Source: Giesbergeria anulus
Lineage (GTDB): Bacteria; Pseudomonadota; Gammaproteobacteria; Burkholderiales; Burkholderiaceae_C
Assembly (NCBI RefSeq): GCF_900111115.1
Contig: NZ_FOGD01000007.1
Span: 82,908 to 146,907 of the forward strand
Length of the DNA stretch: 64,000 nucleotides
Reading direction: 5' to 3'
A program made the position numbers and the translations under genes. This document shows positions 26,518-35,468 of this stretch, piece after piece. Every line of letters starts with the position of its first letter. The stretch's first letter is position 1. The notes beneath the pieces were generated by a model. The model was not told the DNA's origin. It ran no database searches and worked only from the letters and a program-made list of their open reading frames with translations.

Positions 26518-27354
26518 ATGACTGAGCAACACACCATCCTGCTGATCGGCGAGTCCAACGTTGGCAAAACCCACTATGGAGCCCAGTTCCTCAAGCGGCT
26601 CATGGCTAAGGCATGTGCTCTGAAGATGCACGGCGCACCAACCAACCTGGAAGCATTTACCACTGCACTCGGCTGTCTGACCGAAGGCATGTCGACTGAC
26701 CACACACCGGCCAGCAGCTACGTGGAGAGCGTCTGGCCGATTCAAGACGACTCGGGTCGCTTGGCTGAGTTGGTCTGGCCGGACTACGGCGGCGAACAGG
26801 TTCGAAATCTGGTGACTGACCGCCGTATTCCCGCAGCTTGGCGCGAACGCGTTTTGAATGCCACGGATTGGGTTGTCCTCATCCGACTGCACTCGCTGCG
26901 ATCTGAGGAAGATCTGTTCTCGCGACCGCTGCAATCCTTCGCTACCTCTAAAACCCAGAGCGAGCCCGCAGCATTCGAGCCATCAGACCAAGCTCGGATG
27001 ATTGAACTCTTCCAGATGCTGCTCTATCTGGCACAGACCTCCCTGGAAAGCCCGCTTAGCAAGCCGCGTTTGACTATCCTGCTCAGCTGCTGGGATGAGA
27101 TTCAAACAACCGAATTGCCCCCGGATCTGCTGGCGGCTCGGTTGCCAATGTTGTGGTCGTTCGTGCGTAGCAACTGGATTTCGCCAAGCGTCATCGGTCT
27201 TTCTGCTTTGGAAAAGGCTCTGAGTAAGACCGTGCCTGATGTGGACTACGCGATGCGAGGCCCAGAAGACTTCGGCTACGTGATCCTGCCCAACGGAGAA
27301 CGAAGCAACGACATCACGCTGCCCATTCAGCAGTTGATGACTGGGGCCGCTTGA
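26518..27354 (+). CDS. P-loop GTPase (double-GTPase system, second partner)
   Basis: 278 aa. G1 GESNVGKT at 11-18; G3 WPDYGGEQ around 88-94; G4-like SCWDEI at 190-195. The DYGGEQ form of G3 and WDE form of G4 resemble DO-GTPase1 proteins. One base separates its stop from the next gene. Confidence 0.72.
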   Translation: MTEQHTILLIGESNVGKTHYGAQFLKRLMAKACALKMHGAPTNLEAFTTALGCLTEGMSTDHTPASSYVESVWPIQDDSGRLAELVWPDYGGEQVRNLVTDRRIPAAWRERVLNATDWVVLIRLHSLRSEEDLFSRPLQSFATSKTQSEPAAFEPSDQARMIELFQMLLYLAQTSLESPLSKPRLTILLSCWDEIQTTELPPDLLAARLPMLWSFVRSNWISPSVIGLSALEKALSKTVPDVDYAMRGPEDFGYVILPNGERSNDITLPIQQLMTGAA

Positions 27355-27355
27355 G

Positions 27356-29842
27356 ATGCGTGTCGAACAAGCGGTGTATGGTGAGGTCGAGGGCCGAGGA
27401 CACGGCCTAAGAAGTTCGAGCACTACGTCGTCGTTCGCCGCAAGTATTGCTCCCCAGCTGGATCTTCCGGACGGAGTGCCACTAGGTGTCCAGACATGGT
27501 CGCCTTTCGTTCGTGGCTTCCCTTGTGACGGTTACTACGTTTTGGCTCGAACGTTCCTAGACTCGGGCTCATCGCGTGGGGGTATGGTGCTGACTCACGC
27601 CCTGATCGTCAATTTGGAAGGGATCTGTCAAGTCGAAGACCTGACCGTATTGTTTACACAATTGGCAGCTTCAGCAAAGGCCATTCCCGCCAGGCTATCC
27701 ACCCTAGAAATCGAAACTTCTCCAGGGACTGCCGAGCTACCGATTGACCTGATTGGTGCGGCCAATGCCCTAGCTGACCAGCAGGGGCCAGCGATTCGGC
27801 TGAGCGTGGCTGGGTTTGAAAGCTTGGTGACTGCGCTTTGGCGCAACCTGTGGCCTTCCATGCGAAAAGCATTCGCTTTCCGACTGAGCTTTGGTCCCCA
27901 AGACCTTGAGGCCCAGCCTGGGTTGGCGATTGTTTGCACCCCCGAACAGCTTCGGGCGCGCTGGGCCAAGTATCGCGTTGTTAATCAAGACGATCAAGGT
28001 GCACAGTCCCCGTCTGCTGCAGTGCTGTGTGGTCAGCAGAGTGCAAAGCCCTTTCTGGACTTGGCTAGGGAGCTTGGCCTCGAGGCCACTATCATCAAGG
28101 ATCTGAAAAAACTCGAAAGACTGCATCGCCTCGTCACAAGTGTTGATGACTTTGACGATCTACTCAAAGCCATACGCTTGGTGGACGGCTTTTCCAATCG
28201 GGCCGAGCTTGGCGCAGAGTTAAAGGATCGACTCATTCAGCGCATCGCAGCTCAGGTTCCGGCGGCCAGTTGCAGGCAGCTCATGCCGATGCGAAATCTG
28301 GATCTTCCGAGCTTTGCAAGCACGAAACCACTTTGGTCAGCTGTTGAGCATCGAGTCAGCAAACTCGACTTCGCCCAGGCAGAGGATACAGACCTCGTTG
28401 CGCTATTGGAAGCGTCTGCCGATAGTAACCTTGCTCTCCCTGCGTGGCGCACTGCGGTCATGGGTGGGTTGTCCACGGCTGGGCATCAAAAAGAATCTGG
28501 TCTCTGGAGGGCCATCTGGCGATGGTCCGAGCTAAGTCGTGCTGCTTTCTCCGCCATCGTGGCAGTTCTGCCACCTGGCGTAGGAACTGAACAACTCTTG
28601 GTACAAGCCGCCCCCAGAAAACTCGATACTGCAAAGGTAGTTGCAGTTCCTTCGCTTTTGTTAAAAAAGGGATGGCTGACGGCTCACGGTGCAGCCCTGG
28701 CTGCAATGATGTTTCCCCGCGAAGCAGTAGAGCAACAGCTTAAAATGGACAGGCAACTGAACCACACCGCTGGGCTGTGGGCAGCACTTCGGCACGCTAC
28801 CCCGGACGACATGTTGACGGTGACGCTGGATCTGAAGGATCAACGTCTGGTGGAGATGTGCGGTGATCTGGCGGTTACTCATCCACAGATGCTGTCTGGC
28901 ATCCGCTGTACAGACCTCACTGAACAAAAAGTGTGGGCCTACGCCATCGGAAAGAACAACTCGTTGTGGAATGCGCCTAGCAACCCGATGGAAACTCGAA
29001 ACAGCGTACTCGCTCATCTCGGAAAAGGATCAGGCGCTTTTGCTGGCCTTGTTGAAGCACTTGCTCGGACGCCACTCGCCGATTTGACTGAAATTCCAGA
29101 TCGAGCGCGACTTTGGTCGCATCTGCCTGCTTCGCACTGCGACTCGTACTTGCGCGCAACTGCCAGTGGATGGCTGACTGCCGCAGTCAACAGCAGCGCT
29201 GTGAACACACCAGAGCCAGAGCTTGAACACGCAGTGCTGGAGAGCTCCGCTCTCCAGTCAGCACTTCAAGAGTCGTCAACTCCGCTGAGGACGCGTCTAG
29301 CCATCGTGAGCAGCCTACCATTATTCGATGAGGCGGTGTTTGTCGGCTTTTTGATGCACCTACTGCGGCAGAGTCGATCGTTGTCTGACGCTGATGCCGT
29401 TCAACTAGGAACGCTTGTGGCGAGTCGGCGCTGGGAATCCGCGATCCAGTGCCTCTGCGACCAACTCGCTAACCGCCGCTACGACCTAGTGCCCGCCCTG
29501 CAGCAATGCGCAAGTTTTCTGAGTATCTACCAACGATGGAAGCTTGAAATCTCAAAGCCAAGCACTGAGGAGAAATGGCGAGCTTTCGAAGAAACTGCAT
29601 GTGAGCTATACCCTAACGGCCCGGACTACGATCAGCTCTGGTCTCGAGCCGGGGGTAAAAACTCTGATCTTCCCGGAGCGTTGCAGAACGGCGCGACTCG
29701 TTGGCACTCCGCGATGAGGTTGCTTCGCTATGGCAGCCGTCCGCCTGTGCGTGACCTACTGCGTGTGATGTGTAACGACTACAGCGGTAACGAGAAGCTA
29801 CGCCTTTTTTCGAGAGACACCGACATCGTCGGATGGCGCTGA
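27356..29842 (+). CDS. GTPase-associated protein 1 (GAP1)-like adaptor with C-terminal EAD
   Basis: 828 aa. The N-terminus VEQAVYGEVEGRGHGLRSSS fits the GAP1-N2 domain; a long helical middle (about 160-740) has no catalytic motif. Residues 744-818 (ELYPNGPDYDQLWSRAGG, RWHSAMRLL) are an effector-associated domain also present at the C-terminus of the caspase encoded next, so the two proteins should bind through like-with-like contacts. Probably couples GTPase state to the protease. Confidence 0.7.
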   Translation: MRVEQAVYGEVEGRGHGLRSSSTTSSFAASIAPQLDLPDGVPLGVQTWSPFVRGFPCDGYYVLARTFLDSGSSRGGMVLTHALIVNLEGICQVEDLTVLFTQLAASAKAIPARLSTLEIETSPGTAELPIDLIGAANALADQQGPAIRLSVAGFESLVTALWRNLWPSMRKAFAFRLSFGPQDLEAQPGLAIVCTPEQLRARWAKYRVVNQDDQGAQSPSAAVLCGQQSAKPFLDLARELGLEATIIKDLKKLERLHRLVTSVDDFDDLLKAIRLVDGFSNRAELGAELKDRLIQRIAAQVPAASCRQLMPMRNLDLPSFASTKPLWSAVEHRVSKLDFAQAEDTDLVALLEASADSNLALPAWRTAVMGGLSTAGHQKESGLWRAIWRWSELSRAAFSAIVAVLPPGVGTEQLLVQAAPRKLDTAKVVAVPSLLLKKGWLTAHGAALAAMMFPREAVEQQLKMDRQLNHTAGLWAALRHATPDDMLTVTLDLKDQRLVEMCGDLAVTHPQMLSGIRCTDLTEQKVWAYAIGKNNSLWNAPSNPMETRNSVLAHLGKGSGAFAGLVEALARTPLADLTEIPDRARLWSHLPASHCDSYLRATASGWLTAAVNSSAVNTPEPELEHAVLESSALQSALQESSTPLRTRLAIVSSLPLFDEAVFVGFLMHLLRQSRSLSDADAVQLGTLVASRRWESAIQCLCDQLANRRYDLVPALQQCASFLSIYQRWKLEISKPSTEEKWRAFEETACELYPNGPDYDQLWSRAGGKNSDLPGALQNGATRWHSAMRLLRYGSRPPVRDLLRVMCNDYSGNEKLRLFSRDTDIVGWR

Positions 29843-29867
29843 TGACCAATCGATAACCTATTGACCC

Positions 29868-30974
29868 ATGAATCCCCCTCGCTATCCACAAGGCCACGCA
29901 CTGCTCATCGGTGTGGCGAACTATCAGCAAGTCACGAACTTGCCAGCAGCCATCTTGAACGATGCTCAAGATGTTGCTGCCACCCTGACATCGCCTAGCT
30001 ACTGCGGCTATGAATCCAAGAACGTGGTTACGCTGCTGGACAGTGAAGCCACGCGCGCCGCAGTTCTGAATAGCCTCGCTGAGTTGGCTACTCGCGCTGG
30101 CACTGATGACACCGCCTGCGTTTTCTTCTCTGGCCACGGCGCAGTCGTCGGCCCGCATGGCGCTGAAGACAGCGTTTTGGTAACGGTAGATACCAACCTA
30201 GCCGACATAGAGAAAACGTCCATCAGCTCTGATGAGTTCGCCCAAGCACTCTCTCAGATCAAAGCCAAGCGCGTTCTGGTTTTCATCGATGCTTGCCACG
30301 CTGGCGGTGCGGCGATCTCGAAGACATTGACGGATGGCAAAGGCCACGAGTTTAAGTCGGGCTATTCGTCGAATACTTTTGCCAAACTGGCTACTGGCAG
30401 CGGCCGTGCACTGATGGCGTCATGCCGTGCCAGCGAGGTTTCTACAGTTTTTTCACGAGCACGAAACAGCGTATTCACCACGGCACTACTTGCCGGTCTT
30501 AAAGGTGCTGCAGACAAGTCTAATAGCGGCTTCATAAAGCTTTTCGACTTGTTCAACTACGTCGCTGAAGAAGTCCCGAAACAGATCCCCGACGGCCAAC
30601 ATCCAATCTTCAAAGCAGACAATCTTGAAGGGAATTTCGCAATCGCCTTGAGCCAAGGTGGCAAGAAGTCCGCTGCTAGCAGTTTGATCGAGTCATCAGC
30701 ATCACCGGAAGATCTATGGGTAACTCTTGAGTTGGCGCTCATTGAGCTGTACCCGTTTGGTCCGCGAGACCAGGAGATTTGGAGCCGGGCCGGCGGCGAT
30801 TTGTCTCGCCTCGAGTTTCATTCAACTGGTCGGGCAGCCTGGCATTCTGCACTTCGGAAACTCAAGCAGGGTGGCGGTGGACGCTCCATTAATTTCCTAA
30901 CCCTTCTCAGAATAGCACTTGAGGACTTTTCTAATCATCCAACGTTGGCAGCAATGAACAGCCCCGGGAATTGA
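29868..30974 (+). CDS. caspase-family protease with C-terminal EAD
   Basis: 368 aa. Caspase/metacaspase p20 fold with ALLIGVANYQ, catalytic His90 in FFSGHG and catalytic Cys143 in FIDACHAGG. Residues 282-368 hold the same effector-associated domain as the GAP1-like protein (IELYPFGPRDQEIWSRAGG, AWHSALRKL). No signal peptide: cytoplasmic. Likely effector that cleaves host or invader proteins once the GTPase module fires, giving abortive defence. Last gene of the operon. Confidence 0.85.
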   Translation: MNPPRYPQGHALLIGVANYQQVTNLPAAILNDAQDVAATLTSPSYCGYESKNVVTLLDSEATRAAVLNSLAELATRAGTDDTACVFFSGHGAVVGPHGAEDSVLVTVDTNLADIEKTSISSDEFAQALSQIKAKRVLVFIDACHAGGAAISKTLTDGKGHEFKSGYSSNTFAKLATGSGRALMASCRASEVSTVFSRARNSVFTTALLAGLKGAADKSNSGFIKLFDLFNYVAEEVPKQIPDGQHPIFKADNLEGNFAIALSQGGKKSAASSLIESSASPEDLWVTLELALIELYPFGPRDQEIWSRAGGDLSRLEFHSTGRAAWHSALRKLKQGGGGRSINFLTLLRIALEDFSNHPTLAAMNSPGN

Positions 30975-31004
30975 AGAGGCACCAACGTCTGAGAAGATGG
31001 AGCC

Positions 31005-31247
31005 ATGTCAAAGTCAAAAAAGTTCTCACAAAAAGTGCGCGAACATACAGTTCGCATGGTGCAGGAGCACCGAGCAGATTACCCATCCCTGTGGGCCACC
31101 ATTCAATCGATTGCACTCAAGATTGGCTGTGTGCCGAACACCCTGCACGAGTGGGTCAAGAAGGCAGATGTCAATAGCGGACAGCGCTCCGGTATCATCA
31201 CGTCTGATACCCATCACATTAATGACCACCATTTGACGTATGCGTGA
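31005..31247 (+). pseudogene. IS3-family OrfA remnant
   Basis: First 65 codons ([35 protein letters not shown]) are the helix-turn-helix OrfA of an IS3-family element; the frame then ends [15 protein letters not shown]. OrfB with the DDE core is absent. A scar between two defence modules. Confidence 0.75.
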
Positions 31248-31274
31248 AAAACACGCTGTACAAGAAAGTACACC

Positions 31275-32555
31275 ATGAAAGTCACGCGCCTAGAGTTATG
31301 GAACTTCCGAGGCATTAAGCACCTTACCGTGGACTTCACCCAGCGCACCACCGTTTTTGTGGGCGTGAACGGTGTGGGTAAATCCACCGTGCTGGATGCG
31401 TTAGCGATTGCACTTTCGCAGCTGACCTGCCGATTGCATGAAAGATCCCAAGCACCACGCATGATTGACCTCGACGATATTCGCTTGGGCGCTGAGTCTG
31501 CACAGATTGCAATTACCGTAGCAATCAACAGTGAATCGGTCAGATGGGTGGTTGCCCGCAGCATCAAAGACCCTAAGGAGCAGCCTGGATCACAGAGAGA
31601 TCTGACACAACTGGAGGCGTTCTGCGCGCCCCTGCTTGCCGCCTATGAAGACGAAAAACTAGACGGCCTGCCACTAGCGGTTTATTACGACGTTCACCGT
31701 GCTGTTTTGGATGTGCCCTTGCGAGTGCGCGAAAAACTTGAGCACTCCGCTAGCGAGGTTTACCAAGATGCACTGGATCATGGCGGTGCAGATTTCAAGC
31801 GATTTTTCATCTGGTTTCGCGATTTTGAAGATATAGAAAACGAGCTACGGCTTGACGAACCAGATTTCAGGTATCAAGGGCTAGAAGCGACACGCCAAGC
31901 GGTTCAAACCTTTGCAGGGTTTGAAAACTTGCGCATTCGCCGCAAACCCACCATGCGAATGACTGTCACTAAAGCTGAAAAAGAACTCAACGTTTTGCAG
32001 CTGTCAGACGGTGAACGCAACATGCTGGCGTTGGTAGGTGACATTGCCCGCCGCTTGAGCGTGCTGAATTTCTACAGCCTTAATAAATTAAATGAAGGTG
32101 CTGGCGTGGTGCTGATCGACGAAATCGACTTGCACCTCCACCCCCGCTGGCAGCGGGAAGTGGTAGCCAAGCTAGAAGCCACATTCCCGCATTGCCAGTT
32201 CATTGTGTCCACGCACTCGCCGCAGGTGGTGGGGGAATTGCGCCCAGAGTCCGTGATGATTCTGCGCGATGGTGTGCTGACCCAAGCACCCCGCTCACTC
32301 GGCCTGAGCAGCAGTGAAGTGCTGGAAGAGTTGATGGAAGGTACCTCACGCAATCATATTTTCCAGAAGAAAATCCGCGAAGTGGAACGTGCATTGGAAG
32401 ATGAACAATATGCCCAAGCCCGTGAAATGCTCGAGACTCTCCGTGCTAATTTTGGAGAATTACCCGAAGTTTTAAGACTCGGTGAATCACTGGAATGGTT
32501 TGATCCAGTGAATAGCATTCAAAAATTTCCTGCTGATCCTGGAGAGCGTACGTGA
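31275..32555 (+). CDS. ptuA: Septu-like AAA/ABC-type ATPase (PtuA)
   Basis: 426 aa. Walker A GVNGVGKST (30-38), signature LSDGE (243-247), Walker B VVLIDEIDLHLHP (278-290) and STHSPQVV switch region: a complete OLD/SMC-like ATPase. A helical C-terminal tail of about 70 residues follows. The gene overlaps by 4 bases the HNH gene, the order of Septu type I systems, where PtuA holds PtuB and releases nuclease activity upon phage infection. No reverse transcriptase or retron RNA is seen upstream, so it is not a retron-Septu. Confidence 0.8.
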   Translation: MKVTRLELWNFRGIKHLTVDFTQRTTVFVGVNGVGKSTVLDALAIALSQLTCRLHERSQAPRMIDLDDIRLGAESAQIAITVAINSESVRWVVARSIKDPKEQPGSQRDLTQLEAFCAPLLAAYEDEKLDGLPLAVYYDVHRAVLDVPLRVREKLEHSASEVYQDALDHGGADFKRFFIWFRDFEDIENELRLDEPDFRYQGLEATRQAVQTFAGFENLRIRRKPTMRMTVTKAEKELNVLQLSDGERNMLALVGDIARRLSVLNFYSLNKLNEGAGVVLIDEIDLHLHPRWQREVVAKLEATFPHCQFIVSTHSPQVVGELRPESVMILRDGVLTQAPRSLGLSSSEVLEELMEGTSRNHIFQKKIREVERALEDEQYAQAREMLETLRANFGELPEVLRLGESLEWFDPVNSIQKFPADPGERT

Positions 32556-33235
32556 AAACTATCACCAAAAGCGCAGAATGCCCTGCCTTGCGTGAATGGA
32601 AACGCGAGAATTCTAATTCTCCACAAAATATCCACTATAACTATTTGGGTGCGCCACAGCGTGGCCCCATGCTGGATGCGATGGTGCGCGAGCAAGGCGG
32701 CATTTGTGCCTACACGATGCAATCGATTCGCTGCGTCGATACTGTTTGGCAAGCGCATATTGAACATATTTTTCCCAGGTCACTCCACCCTGCTCAATCC
32801 GTGGACTGGGGCAACATGGTGGCCTGCATTCCCAAGCCTAACGAACATGCCGACTACGGCGCCAAACTGAAGGATGCATACGACCCCGCCACCAGCCCTT
32901 TTGTCAACCCGACCCGCAACGTTGCCAGCCATTTCCGTTTCCATGAAAACGGGGAATTGCAAGGGCTGACCTCGGAGGGCGAAGCAACAGTGAGCCCTCA
33001 GGTCTTACACCTGAACCACCCTCATCTCTTGAACGATAGGAAAGGCAAGATCAAAGGGGCCTTGGATCGAAAACCATCGGCTGTGCAAGCCCGCCAGCGC
33101 GCCCAACAACTGCGCGAGCGAGACACCCGTGGCATGTTTGAGCCGTACTGCGAAGCCCTAGCTCAGGTGCTGGAAGCCTATGCCACCCGGCTTGAAAACA
33201 AAGCCCAGCGCATGGCAGGAGTCCGACGCCCCTGA
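32552..33235 (+). CDS. ptuB: Septu-like HNH nuclease (PtuB)
   Basis: 227 aa from GTG 32552, overlapping the upstream stop (GTGA). HNH/His-Me core: GGICAYTMQSI, HIEHIFPRS (69-77) and WGNMVACI (86-93), with Asn88 completing the site; this is the TIGR02646-like form found in PtuB. Should cut DNA when released by PtuA. Confidence 0.8.
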   Translation: MKTITKSAECPALREWKRENSNSPQNIHYNYLGAPQRGPMLDAMVREQGGICAYTMQSIRCVDTVWQAHIEHIFPRSLHPAQSVDWGNMVACIPKPNEHADYGAKLKDAYDPATSPFVNPTRNVASHFRFHENGELQGLTSEGEATVSPQVLHLNHPHLLNDRKGKIKGALDRKPSAVQARQRAQQLRERDTRGMFEPYCEALAQVLEAYATRLENKAQRMAGVRRP

Positions 33236-33252
33236 GGGTACCCAAGAGGAGT

Positions 33253-33396
33253 ATGACTCATGGCCACCACGAGCTGGAGGTTGATCTTTTCGCCTGTGGT
33301 GGCGGCGCCAGCACTGGCATCGAGCAGGGGGCGTCTCAGAAAACGTACATGAACACCCGCTGCTTGCCACGGTCTCAATTCATGACAGCAACTTGA
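33253..33396 (+). pseudogene. 5' fragment of a cytosine-C5 DNA methyltransferase
   Basis: AAGAGGAG precedes ATG 33253. The 47 codons contain LEVDLFACGGGASTGIEQG, the SAM-binding motif I of C5 methyltransferases, then lose similarity. A downstream piece in another frame reads EHPLLATVSIHDSN. No PCQ motif or target domain remains, so the enzyme is lost. Confidence 0.5.
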
Positions 33397-33460
33397 AGGT
33401 AAAGATTGCACCCGTACATTCGGACTTCTAGTGTGGCGATGCCACTGTCCCTGATGGGAT

Positions 33461-33733
33461 TTGCTGGCTGGCACCTTAATCGGAAAAAAGCACTCGGGGT
33501 GCATCGTTTCCTGCGGGCTTTGCCAACTGGCCTTTTACAACATCCCAACCCAAGGCGGAGTAACACGCGAAGAAGCGTTGCGCGAGTTCGCCCGCCGCAA
33601 TACCCCATCAGGCAGCAATCGCGTCAAGTTCAACGAAGCCGAGTTTGAGCGCATGAAAAATCGTGTCGAAGGCGTGTGCTACCAAGGCGAATATTGTGCC
33701 GAACCAGCCGACAAAAGTCGAGCTACCAAGTAA
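33461..33733 (+). CDS. hypothetical protein, 90 aa
   Basis: TTG start with little support; the frame has CIVSCGLCQ and a helical middle (REEALREFARR). Could be a zinc-binding orphan. Lies at the junction between island and backbone. Confidence 0.4.
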   Translation: MLAGTLIGKKHSGCIVSCGLCQLAFYNIPTQGGVTREEALREFARRNTPSGSNRVKFNEAEFERMKNRVEGVCYQGEYCAEPADKSRATK

Positions 33734-33782
33734 GACAACCGCCCTCCGGGGCGCTTGCGACATCCCAGTCACCAGTAGCGAC

Positions 33783-33804
33783 GACCGGCCAAATTTGGCC
33801 GGTG
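33783..33804. repeat. 22-bp palindrome copy 9
   Basis: Matches 21 of 22 positions (last base G). First copy after the 16-kb gap spanning the island; 10 bases from the convergent stop at 33815. Confidence 0.8.
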
Positions 33805-33814
33805 CCCACAAGGC

Positions 33815-34558
33815 TCAAGCGGTGGCCCAGCGAGGCCCAGAATCTTTGCCACCAGCCTTCTTGCGCGTCGAAATTTCTGCCTGCACATCCCGCCAGCGAC
33901 CCGCCTTCGATTCCCAATCGCGCCGAGCGCGCAGGTACTCCAGCGCAGCAGGGACGTTTTTTAGCACATAGCCCGCGAGTTCTTCGCTGGGTTCGCCTAC
34001 CTGCGGTGGGAGTGCCTCATCCCACCCATCGAAGACAGGCCACGGCACTAGCAAATGTCCACCACTGTTGTGCTGCACCCGTACCCAGCCAGAACCATCT
34101 TGGAGTAGGATGTACCAGTTGGAAGACAATGGTTTTTGCCAAGGCCAAGGAGATTCCGCTACAGTCACTGTCGATGGCGACCGCTGCACGGCCAACGGCA
34201 CCGCTGGAGGTGGTGGCAGTACGCGACTTTGCTCATCCTGTTGCTGTTGAACTTTCTGCTCTTGTGCAAATCGAGCAATTAGGGCCGCCGTGTTCTGCAA
34301 AAGCAATTCCCGTTCGTCAGCGGTGAGCATCTTTCCGTCACCACCGTGACCAAAATTAGCAGTCCCAAGCGGTTCTTTGCCTTGATATTTCTTAGCAAAA
34401 CAAGTTGATCCAAGAATTGATATTTTTCCGCCATCTTCAACGACGTGAATTCTCCGATAAACGTAATGTTTGCATCCGGGATAACCACATTTGACCTGTT
34501 CTTTCTTCGATTCAAAACAAACCACGGCCAGTAATTTTGCCGAATTTTCTTGAGTCAT
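33815..34558 (-). CDS. hypothetical plasmid protein, 247 aa
   Basis: ATG 34558 has AAAGGA 6 bases before it; an earlier start at 34588 is less likely. N-terminus carries CGYPGCKHYVYRR and ILGSTCFAKKY, probably one zinc site (residues 24-55). The Gln/Pro-rich middle is followed by GWVRVQHNSGGHLLVPWPVF. Divergent from the gene at 34576 with only 17 bases between the starts. Confidence 0.6.
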   Translation of the reverse strand: MTQENSAKLLAVVCFESKKEQVKCGYPGCKHYVYRRIHVVEDGGKISILGSTCFAKKYQGKEPLGTANFGHGGDGKMLTADERELLLQNTAALIARFAQEQKVQQQQDEQSRVLPPPPAVPLAVQRSPSTVTVAESPWPWQKPLSSNWYILLQDGSGWVRVQHNSGGHLLVPWPVFDGWDEALPPQVGEPSEELAGYVLKNVPAALEYLRARRDWESKAGRWRDVQAEISTRKKAGGKDSGPRWATA

Positions 34559-34575
34559 AAAAATCCTTTCTCCAA

Positions 34576-35163
34576 ATGTCAACCACAAACCCTAAAATTA
34601 CTACACCACTAAGCCACTTCGAGAAGCGATTGTCGCTGATTGCGCGATTCATTTCGAGAGAAGGCCATGCCAACATCCCGCTGGAGCAAAAAGAAGATGG
34701 TCAGCCCATAGGCTACTGGTGCAGCAACTGGCGCTTTCGCATTGAGACCGATTTCGACACTATTCCCACTGAGCAGATTGCAGCGCTGCGCCGGGCTGGC
34801 GTGTTTAATGATGGCGTTCCTTGCCAGAAAGTCGTGCCACCAGCACCCGCGTTGCAGCCGCCATTGGCACCCACACCAAAACCCGCCCTGACGCCTGCGC
34901 CAAAATCTGCACCACGAGCAGTCAGCGTGCAAGTGCCTCAAGCAAGGCCCAAGCTACTACAGGTGCCACGCGCAAAGCAAGCCGCAGAAGATCATGCCTT
35001 TCGCATTCCGACCGAATGGATGCAGCCTTCCCAGCCGCAGACGACGCAGCCAGAAGTTTGGCTTCTCCCAGTGGGCAGCTTGCGCCAAACCAACCACAGC
35101 TCTAGCGCATCACCAGCCAAGATAGCGAAGAAGCGCCGCTGGCACGAATCGTCTGTCCGATAG
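34576..35163 (+). CDS. helicase-associated (HA)-domain-like protein, 195 aa
   Basis: Residues 13-60 (SHFEKRLSLIARFISREG, IPLEQKEDGQPIGYWCSNWR) resemble the small HA domain found beside helicases, thought to bind nucleic acid. The remainder is a Pro/Ala-rich, disordered and basic tail ending KKRRWHE. A role in DNA binding is inference. Confidence 0.5.
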   Translation: MSTTNPKITTPLSHFEKRLSLIARFISREGHANIPLEQKEDGQPIGYWCSNWRFRIETDFDTIPTEQIAALRRAGVFNDGVPCQKVVPPAPALQPPLAPTPKPALTPAPKSAPRAVSVQVPQARPKLLQVPRAKQAAEDHAFRIPTEWMQPSQPQTTQPEVWLLPVGSLRQTNHSSSASPAKIAKKRRWHESSVR

Positions 35164-35164
35164 C

Positions 35165-35186
35165 GACCGGCCCAACTGGGCCGCTC
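35165..35186. repeat. degenerate palindrome copy 10
   Basis: GACCGGCC then CAACTGGGCCGCTC: the outer stem is kept, the AAATTT centre is changed. Directly behind the stop at 35163. The rest of 35164-35468 holds nothing I can name. Confidence 0.5.
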
Positions 35187-35468
35187 CGCCAAAAGCCTTG
35201 GTGCTGGCTGACGAGGCTACCGTGCAAAAAAATCAAAAATAAGTACAACATTCATAGCCAAACCAGATGCATCAGCGTGGTGAAATAAATGACTGGAATA
35301 CGCAAGCAGCCAACCATTTGCCGAAACCCAAGGACTACAAGCTAGGTTGTTAGCCACGTTGTTGGCCAAGTAATTGTGCAAAAAATTCCCAAAATTGGTA
35401 ACATTTGGTAAGAAATTGACGAGATTTCTGTGCTGCAATAGTTCATTCTCACGCCCATAGGCACTTTG

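Noticed and set aside
30980..31275. Retron (reverse transcriptase plus msr/msd) ahead of PtuAB
   Set aside because: No reverse-transcriptase frame or YADD motif is present; the space holds an IS3 remnant.
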